A DNA stretch of 64,000 nucleotides from Gaiellasilicea sp046594445 (GTDB taxonomy: Bacteria; Actinomycetota; Thermoleophilia; Gaiellales; Gaiellaceae), in NCBI GenBank assembly GCA_046594445.1, contig JBKJSM010000122.1, forward strand, positions 9,284 through 73,283. Reading direction: 5' to 3'. Positions 51,297 to 58,306 of this stretch are shown here, one piece after another; the first letter of the stretch is position 1; every line of letters begins with the position of its first letter. The notes under the pieces were generated by a model that saw nothing but the letters and a program-made list of their open reading frames with translations, was not told the origin of the DNA and searched no databases. A program made the position numbers and the translations under genes.

Positions 51297-52160
51297 CTAG
51301 AGCTCGGGCTGGAACCAGCAGAAGCCCACGGTTCCCGGGCCGGCGTGCGTGCCGACGACCGCACCGAGTGTCGTCGTCAGCTTCACCTCGGCTTGCGGGC
51401 GGGCGGCCAGAACGAGCTCGCGCAGCTGCTCTACCGTCTCGGCGGCTTCGGCGTGCGCGAAGCCGACGCGAAGCCCGGGGCCGCCCGTCGTCGCCTCGGC
51501 GAAGCGCTTGCAGAACTCGGCGAGCGCCTTCTGGCGGCCACGGGCGCGCGTCACAGGCACGACCTCGCCGTCGTCGATCGCCAGGATCGGCTTGACGTTC
51601 AGGAGGCTGCCGGCGAGCGCTTTGCCACGGCCGATCCGGCCCCCCTTCACGAGGAACTCGAGCGTCTCGACCGTGAACAGGAGGCCCGCATGCTCACGAT
51701 GCGCTGTTGCGAGCGCCTCGATCTCCTCATCGGTCGTCCCGCGTGCGAGCAGCTCCTGGACGTCCAGGGCCAGCAGCGCGATCCCGATCGACACCGACTC
51801 CGAGTCGATCAGCCGGATCCGGTCGCCGCCGATCTCGGTCGCGGCGAGCGAGGCGCTCTGGAAGGTCCCCGAGAGGCGCGAGGAGATGTGGAACGAGTAG
51901 ATCCGCTCGTAGCTCGAGAGGGCGCCGTAGGTGGAGATGAAGTCCTGCGGCGTCGGCTGCGAGGTCGTGGGTGGCGCCGGCGCCGTCCGCAGGCGCTCGT
52001 AGAAGCCGTGCGGATCGAGCTCGACGTAGTCGCGGAAGCTCTCCTCCCCGAAGCGGACGTAGAGCGGCACGACGCGCATGTTCGGAAATCGAATCTGCGC
52101 ATCCGGGAGATCGGCGGTCGAGTCGAGGACGATCGCCGTGTTTTGGGACGTGAGGTTCAA
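51297..52160 (-). CDS. fakB: DegV family fatty acid-binding protein (FakB-like)
   Basis: 287-residue lipid-binding protein. IVLDSTADLP N-terminal strand, TSQPTPQDF loop, IYSFHISSRLSGTFQSA (Ser/Arg contacts with the carboxylate), and C-terminal GTHAGPGTVGF (His). It presents a fatty acid to the FakA kinase. ATG 52160 overlaps the receiver-gene stop (ATGA), so fakA, receiver and fakB form one unit. Confidence 0.9.
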   Translation of the reverse strand: MNLTSQNTAIVLDSTADLPDAQIRFPNMRVVPLYVRFGEESFRDYVELDPHGFYERLRTAPAPPTTSQPTPQDFISTYGALSSYERIYSFHISSRLSGTFQSASLAATEIGGDRIRLIDSESVSIGIALLALDVQELLARGTTDEEIEALATAHREHAGLLFTVETLEFLVKGGRIGRGKALAGSLLNVKPILAIDDGEVVPVTRARGRQKALAEFCKRFAEATTGGPGLRVGFAHAEAAETVEQLRELVLAARPQAEVKLTTTLGAVVGTHAGPGTVGFCWFQPEL

Positions 52161-52549
52161 GGTCGGCTATTGCCGGCGCTGCGGATCGCCGCGACGATCT
52201 CCTCCAGCTCCTGGTCCTTGCGCAGGCAGGCGACGACCCCGGCGGCCTCGAGGGCCTCGAGTTCGCGCGGGCTGGCTGACGCGGTCAGGCAGACGATGGC
52301 GACGTCCGGACAATCTCGGGTGAGCGCGATCGTGGTCTCGACGCCGTCCATCCCCGGCATCCGGAAGTCGAGCACGGCGACATGCGGCAAGAACTCCTGG
52401 CCGGCCCCGACCGCAAGGGAGCCCTCGGAGACGGACGCGACGACCTCGATCCCGTCCTGGAGCTCGAGCAACAGCAGGAGCGCCTGCCGGAAGACGTCGT
52501 TGTCCTCGACGACCAGCACGCGGATTGGCTGGGGGCCGCCCTCATCCAC
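52157..52549 (-). CDS. single-domain response regulator
   Basis: 130-residue CheY-like receiver with no output domain. Acidic pocket VVEDND, phospho-acceptor Asp in VAVLDFRMPGMDG, Thr in VCLTAS and Lys in CLRKDQE. No histidine kinase is nearby. GTG 52549 lies six bases after TATGGT (leaderless). Located between fakA and fakB, so phosphorylation could influence fatty-acid kinase function; this is inference. Confidence 0.88.
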   Translation of the reverse strand: MDEGGPQPIRVLVVEDNDVFRQALLLLLELQDGIEVVASVSEGSLAVGAGQEFLPHVAVLDFRMPGMDGVETTIALTRDCPDVAIVCLTASASPRELEALEAAGVVACLRKDQELEEIVAAIRSAGNSRP

Positions 52550-52555
52550 AGCGCC

Positions 52556-52561
52556 ACCATA
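52556..52561 (-). promoter_or_regulatory. -10 box, leaderless-type (receiver gene)
   Basis: TATGGT, 6 bases before GTG 52549, in the 15-base gap after fakA. Confidence 0.35.
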
Positions 52562-52564
52562 AAG

Positions 52565-54163
52565 CTACTCGGCCGAAAGAAGGAGTGGGTAGTGGGGCTG
52601 CCCGCCCGGCTGGACGTCGAGCTCGACGCCTGGATGGCCTGCCTGGATCCGCCGGAGGAAGTCGTCAAGCTCGGGCTCGTCCGCCCCGGTGAGCAGCGTC
52701 AGGACCTCGCGGCCGTTCGAGAGCAAGCGTTCGGCGACCGCGTAGGCGACGTCGTCGAAATCCGGGGACGACGCTACCGCGGAGCCGTCGGCGAGCCCCA
52801 GCCAGGCGCCCTTGCGGACGTCGACGCCGTCGAGCTCCACGTCGCGGGAGGCGAGGGTTACCTCGCCCGTCGCGACCTGCTCGAGCGCCTCCAGCATGGC
52901 GGCCTCGTTCTCGGCGGCGTCGAGCGACGGGAGATAGCGGACGATCGCGGCGAGCCCGGCCGGAACCGACCGCGACGGGATCACGCGCACAGGCTTGTCG
53001 GACAGCTTCGCCGCCTGTTCGGCCGAGAGGATCACGTTCGAGTTGTTCGGCAGGACGAGCACCTCGGTGGCGGGCGTCGCCTCGATCGCGGCGAGGATGT
53101 CGGCGGTGGACGGGTTCATCGTCTGCCCGCCCTCGATCACCCGCGTGGCGCCGTAGCTCTCGAAGAGGCGGCGATTGCCGGCGCCGGGAACGACTGCGAC
53201 GACGCCGGTCTCGAGCGTCAGGGCCGGATCGGGGACGGCGTCGAGAATCCGCTCGGTGCGCTGCTCGGTCTGCTTGTGCATGTTCGCGATCTCGACGCCC
53301 TCGATCGTCCCGACCGCGGTGCCGAGCGCCAGCGCCTTGCCGGGCTCGTCGGTGTGGACATGGATTTTCAGCGCAGTCGGGTCGCCGACGACGAGCAGCG
53401 AGTCGCCGAGCAACTCCAGCTCGCCTTCGAGCGACTCGGCGTCGAGATCCCCGCCTTCGATCACGAAGACCGTGCAGTAGCGATACTCGGACAGCTCCTG
53501 GTGCACGGCGTCGAGACCCGCCTCGTGCGCGTAGTGGGCGGGGGCGTCGGGGAGCGGCTCGCCGGAGAGCGCCGCCGAGACTCCTCTGACGATCTCGAGC
53601 AGACCGGCTCCGCCCGCGTCGACCACCCCCGCCTCGCGCAGGACGGCGAGCTGGTCGGGAGTGCGCGCGAGCGCGTCCTCGCCGCGCACGATCAGCTGCT
53701 TCAGGAGCGCGACCGGCTCCAGGTTCCTGTTCCGTGGGTCCTCGGCCTCCTCGGCGAGCTCGCGGATCACGGAGAGCATCGTCCCCTCCACCGGCCGCCG
53801 GACGGCCCGGTACGCGGCATCGCTCGCGGCGCGGAAGGCGCGGCGGATCGTGGCCGCGTCGAGCAGCCCGGCCTCGCCGAGCGCCTCGGCCGCGCCGCGG
53901 AGGATCTGGGAGAAGATGACGCCCGAGTTGCCGCGGGCGCCCATCAGCGCGGCGCGCGTCAGCTCCTTCGCGAGTGTGGCCCGGTCGGCCGCGGTCGACG
54001 CTTCGAGCACCTCCATGATCGCGCGGGCCGTCAGCGTCAGGTTCGTTCCGGTGTCGCCGTCCGGGACGGGGTACACGTTCAGGTCGTCGATGCGGGCGCG
54101 GTTTGCCTCCAGCGTGCTGAGCGCCGCTCGCCCGAGCTCCTGCGCCCGCTCCAGCTCGGTCAC
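52565..54163 (-). CDS. fakA: DAK2-domain fatty acid kinase FakA (YloV-like)
   Basis: 532 residues from GTG 54163. N-terminal DhaL/DAK2 ATP-binding domain (VYPVPDGDTGTNLTLT with metal-binding Asp, about 25-200), a middle domain and a C-terminal DegV-like domain. With FakB it makes acyl-phosphate for PlsX. Starts are unusual: the gene begins inside copy 2 of the 94-bp element. In-frame ATGs at 54181 and 54169 are in the palindrome loop and arm; GTG 54163 overlaps the mini-ORF stop as GTGA, which I prefer. Order rpmB-asp23-fakA-recG matches many bacteria. Confidence 0.9.
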   Translation of the reverse strand: MTELERAQELGRAALSTLEANRARIDDLNVYPVPDGDTGTNLTLTARAIMEVLEASTAADRATLAKELTRAALMGARGNSGVIFSQILRGAAEALGEAGLLDAATIRRAFRAASDAAYRAVRRPVEGTMLSVIRELAEEAEDPRNRNLEPVALLKQLIVRGEDALARTPDQLAVLREAGVVDAGGAGLLEIVRGVSAALSGEPLPDAPAHYAHEAGLDAVHQELSEYRYCTVFVIEGGDLDAESLEGELELLGDSLLVVGDPTALKIHVHTDEPGKALALGTAVGTIEGVEIANMHKQTEQRTERILDAVPDPALTLETGVVAVVPGAGNRRLFESYGATRVIEGGQTMNPSTADILAAIEATPATEVLVLPNNSNVILSAEQAAKLSDKPVRVIPSRSVPAGLAAIVRYLPSLDAAENEAAMLEALEQVATGEVTLASRDVELDGVDVRKGAWLGLADGSAVASSPDFDDVAYAVAERLLSNGREVLTLLTGADEPELDDFLRRIQAGHPGVELDVQPGGQPHYPLLLSAE

Positions 54164-54192
54164 AAGCATGGGGGAACCCATGGTTCCCCCAT
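54160..54192 (-). CDS. putative 10-residue leader peptide MGEPWVPPCL (copy 2)
   Basis: ATG 54192 with AAGGAGG six bases upstream; the TGA overlaps the fakA GTG (GTGA). Same first eight codons as copy 1 before rpsP. It would couple fakA translation to the mini-ORF. Confidence 0.35.
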   Translation of the reverse strand: MGEPWVPPCL

Positions 54193-54260
54193 GAGCCCCC
54201 TCCTTCCTCTTTGCGGTATCAATAGTTGCCGGGCCTCCCGCCGGGCGAAGCCCGGCTCCG
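54167..54260 (-). repeat. 94-bp composite element, copy 2 (at fakA start)
   Basis: Block A 54167-54206 (40/40 identical to copy 1) and block B 54239-54260 (GCCGGGC-TTC-GCCCGGC hairpin, 21/22 identical). The spacing is again 32 bp. Same orientation relative to the downstream gene as copy 1. Confidence 0.85.
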
Positions 54261-54305
54261 GCCGCGGGCGGTCGTGACTCCACGAACCGTTGAAAAGCTG
54301 AAGCG

Positions 54306-54659
54306 TCATGCGGATCTCCGCACGTCTTCGATGTGCACCTCGACCGCGGCGACCGGGAGCCCTGTCAGCCGCTCCACCTCGTAGGTGACACGCGACCGGA
54401 CCGTGGTCGCCACCTCGGCGAGGTTGAGGCCGTACTCGACGATCACGTGCAGGTCGAGCCGGAGCCCGTCACCCGACGGGGCGACGCCGATCCCCTGGGT
54501 CAGCTTGTCCCGGGTCAGCAGCCGCTTGATGCCCTTGCCGGCCATGCCGACCACGCCGTAGCACTCCGCCGCCGTGTGGCCGACGATCTGCGCGATCGCG
54601 TCGGCCGCGATCGTGATCCGGCCGAGCTCGGACTGCTCTGTCAAGTGTTCCCGCTCCAT
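54306..54659 (-). CDS. Asp23/Gls24 family protein
   Basis: 117-residue Asp23/Gls24 (YloU-like) protein: LGRITIAADAIAQIVGHTAAECYGVVGM is diagnostic, with VEYGLNLAEVATTV in the second half. Role unclear; relatives are membrane-associated stress proteins. Commonly next to fakA. TAAGCT lies 8 bases before ATG 54659. Confidence 0.9.
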   Translation of the reverse strand: MEREHLTEQSELGRITIAADAIAQIVGHTAAECYGVVGMAGKGIKRLLTRDKLTQGIGVAPSGDGLRLDLHVIVEYGLNLAEVATTVRSRVTYEVERLTGLPVAAVEVHIEDVRRSA

Positions 54660-54667
54660 GCTTCGCG

Positions 54668-54673
54668 AGCTTA
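54668..54673 (-). promoter_or_regulatory. -10 box, near-leaderless (asp23)
   Basis: TAAGCT, 8 bases before ATG 54659. Confidence 0.35.
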
Positions 54674-54713
54674 GACGGTGCGGAAGTGCAGGAGGTTGCG
54701 CGCGGGAAGCGGG

Positions 54714-54905
54714 CTAGACCGCTTTTTGAACCTTGCCGGCCTTGAGGCATTTCGTGCACACGTAGGCCCGCTTTGCGACGCCGTTCAGCAGCACGCGGAC
54801 GCGCTGGAGGTTCGGATTGAACCGGCGGCGGGTCGCCACCATCGAGTGGCTCCGGTTGTTTCCGAACGACGGCTTCTTGCCGCAGATGACGCAGATCTTC
54901 GACAT
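54714..54905 (-). CDS. rpmB: 50S ribosomal protein L28
   Basis: 63-residue bL28 with Cys pairs (CVIC near the N-terminus and CTKC near the C-terminus), the zinc-binding form. NRSHSMVATRRRFNPNLQ is typical. TAGACT lies 9 bases before ATG 54905. With L32 the window encodes two zinc-type ribosomal proteins. Confidence 0.95.
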   Translation of the reverse strand: MSKICVICGKKPSFGNNRSHSMVATRRRFNPNLQRVRVLLNGVAKRAYVCTKCLKAGKVQKAV

Positions 54906-54914
54906 CGGCCGGGC

Positions 54915-54920
54915 AGTCTA
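54915..54920 (-). promoter_or_regulatory. -10 box, near-leaderless (rpmB)
   Basis: TAGACT, 9 bases before ATG 54905; it overlaps the stop of the preceding gene. Confidence 0.4.
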
Positions 54921-55439
54921 GCAGTCGCTTCCGAGCAGGAATCGCGTCCGCGGGCGCCAGCCGTGCTCGGCGTCGTGCTCCATGAGCAGCACCTTGTCGG
55001 CGCGGGCCTCGAGCGGCAGCAACGGCTCAACCTGGGCCCGGATTGCGGCGAATGCTGCCTCGTCGCCCTGCGCGATCGTCACGTGCGGGGTCGGGTAGAA
55101 CTGCTCGCCGCCGTACGGCGGATGCTCCGGAAAGGCGGCGACGAGCGCCTCGATCATCGCGACGAAGGGCTCGGCGGGATCGGGGTCGAGGTAGAGCACG
55201 GGCGGGACGCCGAAGACAGCCGCGGCGGGCAGCGTGTAGTCGAACGCCCCGAACGGGGCGAGCGCCGCCTCGACCGCGCGGACCCGCTCCTCTCCCAGCG
55301 CCGCACTATCGGTGAACGGGTAGAGCAGCGTCAGGTGGGACGGCATGCCTTCGGCGCCGGAGCGGGTGTACCGACAGCGCAGCTGCCCGATTGCGGGCTC
55401 GGCGCCGGGCACCGGCACGACAAGGGCCGTGGCGGCCAT
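54918..55439 (-). CDS. 2H phosphoesterase/2'-5' RNA ligase family protein
   Basis: 173 residues with both HxT motifs: SHLTLLYPF near residue 35 and TPHVTIAQG near residue 120, which form the paired His active site of 2H phosphoesterases. Substrate unknown (2',3'-cyclic or 2'-5' RNA linkages in relatives). Begins 6 bases after the ribH stop. Confidence 0.82.
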   Translation of the reverse strand: MAATALVVPVPGAEPAIGQLRCRYTRSGAEGMPSHLTLLYPFTDSAALGEERVRAVEAALAPFGAFDYTLPAAAVFGVPPVLYLDPDPAEPFVAMIEALVAAFPEHPPYGGEQFYPTPHVTIAQGDEAAFAAIRAQVEPLLPLEARADKVLLMEHDAEHGWRPRTRFLLGSDC

Positions 55440-55445
55440 GCGCGC

Positions 55446-56051
55446 CTAGCGGGAGGCGGCGGCGCGCAGCTGCGCGAAGACGTCCGCCATCTCGAGGCCC
55501 GTGCGGACCGCCTCGGCGCCCTTGTCGAGCCGGGCGTCGGCCTGGCCTGCGCTCTCGAGCGTCAGCACGCCGAACGAGACGGGCACGCCGGTCTCGAGCG
55601 CGGCGAGCTGGAGCCCGCTGGCCGCTTCACCCGCCACGTAGTCGAAGTGGGGCGTGTCCCCGCGGATCACGCAGCCGAGCGCGACGATGCACGCGTAGCG
55701 GCGAGTCTTCGCGAGCGCCATCGCGGCGATCGGGAGCTCGAAGGCGCCCGGCACGGGCATGATCGTGATCGCGTCCTTCGCCACCCCGGCCTCCTCGAGC
55801 TCTGCGAGGGCGCCCTCGAGCAGCTTCGTCGTGACCGCCCCGTTGAAGCGGCTGACGACGATCCCGACGGCGCGGCGGCCGCCGGCAGGCGCGCCTTCGA
55901 GCACCCCGTAGCCTTCCGGGACTGCGAAGTCGCCCTGTGCGTGCTCGGCCGGTGCGGGCTCCGCGGGCGCTGCGGCGGCATCCCCCTCGACAGCGGCGCC
56001 GGGCGGGTCGACGAGCGCGGGCGTCTCGGGCCAGCTCTCGCGCTCGGTCAC
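55446..56051 (-). CDS. ribH: 6,7-dimethyl-8-ribityllumazine synthase with N-terminal extension
   Basis: 201 residues; the core (about 50-195) joins the RibD product and the RibB product into lumazine. VSRFNGAVTTKLLEGAL, VPGAFELPIAA, ALGCVIRGDTPHFDYV (catalytic His) and FGVLTLES are intact. The first ~48 residues are Ala/Pro/Glu-rich and absent from usual ~155-residue enzymes; GTG 56051 overlaps the ribBA stop (GTGA), but a later start would also work. Confidence 0.93.
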   Translation of the reverse strand: MTERESWPETPALVDPPGAAVEGDAAAAPAEPAPAEHAQGDFAVPEGYGVLEGAPAGGRRAVGIVVSRFNGAVTTKLLEGALAELEEAGVAKDAITIMPVPGAFELPIAAMALAKTRRYACIVALGCVIRGDTPHFDYVAGEAASGLQLAALETGVPVSFGVLTLESAGQADARLDKGAEAVRTGLEMADVFAQLRAAASR

Positions 56052-57322
56052 TCGTCCACCTCGTCGAAGAGCTCCGGCTCGAAGCGTATGTCCTGGTGGT
56101 GGAGCGCGTGGCCGAGCTTGTCCCGCTTCACGTCGAGGTAGTGCCGGTTTTCGTCGTTCGGCTGCACCTCGATCGGCACCTGCTCGACCACCTGGAGGCC
56201 GAACCCTTCGATCCCGGTCATCTTCCTCGGGTTGTTCGTCAGGATGCGGATCGTCGTCAGCCCGAGATCGGCGAGGATCTGGTTGCCGATCCCGTACTCG
56301 CGCGCGTCCGCGGGGAAGCCGAGAGCGAGGTTCGCCTCGACCGTGTCGAGGCCCTGTTCCTGCAGCTCGTATGCCTTCAGCTTGTTGAGGAGGCCGATAC
56401 CTCGACCTTCCTGGGCCATGTAGAGGAGCACGCCGCGTTCCTCTGCCCCGACCCGTTGCAACGCGAGCTCGAGCTGCTCACCGCAGTCGCAGCGGAGCGA
56501 ATGGAACACGTCACCCGTCAGGCACTCGGAGTGCACGCGAACGAGCACGTTCTCCGCACCGACGATTTCCCCCTTGACGAGCGCGACGTGGTGCTTGCCC
56601 GTCAGCACCTCGCGGAAGGCGACCGCCTTGAACTCGCCGTACGGCGTCGGCATCCGCACCGATGTGGTGCGCTCGACCAGCTTCTCGTGACGGCGGCGAT
56701 ACTCGATCAGGTCCGCGACCGTGATCATCTTGAGGTCATGACGCTCGCAATACGGCACGAGGTCGCCGACGCGAGCCATCGAGCCGTCGTCCTTCATGAT
56801 CTCACAGACGGCGCCTGCGGGATTGAGGCCGGCGAGCCGAGCGAGGTCGACGGCTGCCTCGGTCTGGCCGGCGCGCTCGAGAACGCCGCCGCGCCTTGCC
56901 CTCAGCGGAAAGATGTGGCCGGGTTGCACGAGGTCGGCAGGCTGCGAGGTCGGGTCGATCGCGACCTGGATAGTCCGGGAGCGGTCTTGCGCGGAAATCC
57001 CTGTCGTGACGCCCTCGCGCGCCTCGACGGAGACCGTAAAGGCGGTGCCGAAGGGCGTCTCGTTCTGGTCGGTCATCTGCCGCAGCCCGAGCTCGTCGCA
57101 GCGCTCCTCGGTCAAGCAGAGGCAGACGAGCCCGCGGGCGTGGGTGACCATGAAGTTGACGGCCTCCGGCGTCGCGAACTGGGCGGCGATCGTCAGGTCG
57201 CCCTCGTTCTCGCGGTTCTCGTCGTCGACGACGACCACGAAGCGCCCCGCGCGGATCTCCTCGATCGCCTCCTCGACGGTTGCGAAGGGACTTTCGGTGC
57301 GCGGGTCGGTCGTCGTCGTCAC
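56048..57322 (-). CDS. ribBA: bifunctional RibBA (DHBP synthase / GTP cyclohydrolase II)
   Basis: 424 residues. RibB domain (about 10-210): VVVVDDENRENEGDLTIAAQ, ARGLVCLCL, and a FPLRAR-type segment. RibA domain (about 220-424): RVHSECLTGDVFHSLRCDCGEQL gives the zinc Cys residues, then QEGRGIGLLNKLKAY. It supplies both precursors for RibH/RibD. GTG 57322 is the first start in keeping with family length. Confidence 0.95.
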   Translation of the reverse strand: MTTTTDPRTESPFATVEEAIEEIRAGRFVVVVDDENRENEGDLTIAAQFATPEAVNFMVTHARGLVCLCLTEERCDELGLRQMTDQNETPFGTAFTVSVEAREGVTTGISAQDRSRTIQVAIDPTSQPADLVQPGHIFPLRARRGGVLERAGQTEAAVDLARLAGLNPAGAVCEIMKDDGSMARVGDLVPYCERHDLKMITVADLIEYRRRHEKLVERTTSVRMPTPYGEFKAVAFREVLTGKHHVALVKGEIVGAENVLVRVHSECLTGDVFHSLRCDCGEQLELALQRVGAEERGVLLYMAQEGRGIGLLNKLKAYELQEQGLDTVEANLALGFPADAREYGIGNQILADLGLTTIRILTNNPRKMTGIEGFGLQVVEQVPIEVQPNDENRHYLDVKRDKLGHALHHQDIRFEPELFDEVDE

Positions 57323-57348
57323 GGCCGCATCGTACCCGGCGGCCGGGT

Positions 57349-57678
57349 CTACTCGAACCCGCCCGCGAGCACGACGAGCACGAGAATCACGGCGATCGCC
57401 GCGTAGAGGATGGCCGCCGCCCAGGCCCATCGGCGTTCCCGGGTGCGCAGCTCCTCCCTGCTGGAGTAGGTGCCGTTCTCCCAGGCGAGCCGGTTTCCCT
57501 TCAACGCGAAGTAGATGTTCGGCGCGAGCGGGACGAAGATGCCGACGACGAGCCCGATCAGCCCCTGCAGCCAGAGCCGGTGACCGAACGCCCAAATCCA
57601 GGTCCAGAAGAACGCGCCCCAGTTCCACTTGAGCAGCTCGTCCTTCCCGCTCGCCGTCGGCGACGTCATCGTGCTCAT
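57349..57678 (-). CDS. small membrane protein, unknown function
   Basis: 109 residues with about three hydrophobic segments and a Trp-rich WNWGAFFWTWIWAFGH core, a pattern of small DUF-type membrane proteins. Function unknown. Sits between ribE and ribBA, with an ATGA overlap with ribE. Confidence 0.7.
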   Translation of the reverse strand: MSTMTSPTASGKDELLKWNWGAFFWTWIWAFGHRLWLQGLIGLVVGIFVPLAPNIYFALKGNRLAWENGTYSSREELRTRERRWAWAAAILYAAIAVILVLVVLAGGFE

Positions 57679-58241
57679 CGTTTCTCACCTGTGTTCAGCA
57701 GGCGCTCGACGTACTTGGCAAGGACATCGACTTCGAGATTGACCGGATCGCCTCGTTTCAAACGGGAGAGCGTCGTGGCGAGGAGCGTGTGCGGGATCAA
57801 GGCCAGCTCGAAGCCGGCATCGTCAACGGCGGCCACGGTGAGCGAGACTCCGTCGACCGTCACCGAGCCCTTGTCGACGCAGTAGCGCAGGAGCTCGGGC
57901 TCTGCCTCGACCCGCATTCGCCGCCCGTCGCCTTCGGCCTCGACGGAGACGACGCGGCCGACGCCGTCGACATGACCCTGTACCTGGTGGCCGCCGAGGG
58001 GGTCACCCGCACGGAGCGCGGGCTCGACGTTGACGAGCTCGCTGAAGGGCTTCACACGAGCGATCGTCTCGGGCACGACGTCGAACGCGAGCCGGCGGTC
58101 ACCGCTCTCGACGACCGTGAGACACACGCCGTCGATAGCGACCGAATCGCCTAGCTCGGCTGCCGTCGAGCTCTCCACGACGAGACGTCCGTTCTCGAAG
58201 GACGAGACCTTCCCCACCTCGCGCACGAGCCCGGTGAACAC
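57675..58241 (-). CDS. ribE: riboflavin synthase, alpha subunit
   Basis: 188 residues: two lumazine-binding repeats. MFTGLVREVGKV start, GVCLTVV, GGHQVQGHVDGVG, and VDGVSLTV of the second half. It dismutates lumazine to riboflavin. GTG 58241 is preceded by TAGCCT at 7 bases. Confidence 0.95.
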   Translation of the reverse strand: MFTGLVREVGKVSSFENGRLVVESSTAAELGDSVAIDGVCLTVVESGDRRLAFDVVPETIARVKPFSELVNVEPALRAGDPLGGHQVQGHVDGVGRVVSVEAEGDGRRMRVEAEPELLRYCVDKGSVTVDGVSLTVAAVDDAGFELALIPHTLLATTLSRLKRGDPVNLEVDVLAKYVERLLNTGEKR

Positions 58242-58248
58242 AAGGGCA

Positions 58249-58254
58249 AGGCTA
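58249..58254 (-). promoter_or_regulatory. -10 box, leaderless-type (ribE)
   Basis: TAGCCT, 7 bases before GTG 58241, next to the terminator of the RTX gene; it would restart transcription of the riboflavin genes. No FMN riboswitch is recognised. Confidence 0.4.
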
Positions 58255-58299
58255 GCGCGGCCGCGGCGCCCGGGCTCTCACCGGGTTCCGCGGCCGCGC
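58255..58299 (-). terminator. hairpin after the RTX gene
   Basis: GCGCGGCCGCGG / CCGCGGCCGCGC, 12-bp arms, with an inner CCCGG/CCGGG stem. Confidence 0.6.
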
Positions 58300-58306
58300 C
58301 TCGGCC

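Noticed and set aside
57323..58254. FMN riboswitch upstream of riboflavin genes
   Set aside because: No conserved RFN-element sequence blocks could be recognised before ribE, ribBA or ribD, and the gaps are too short.
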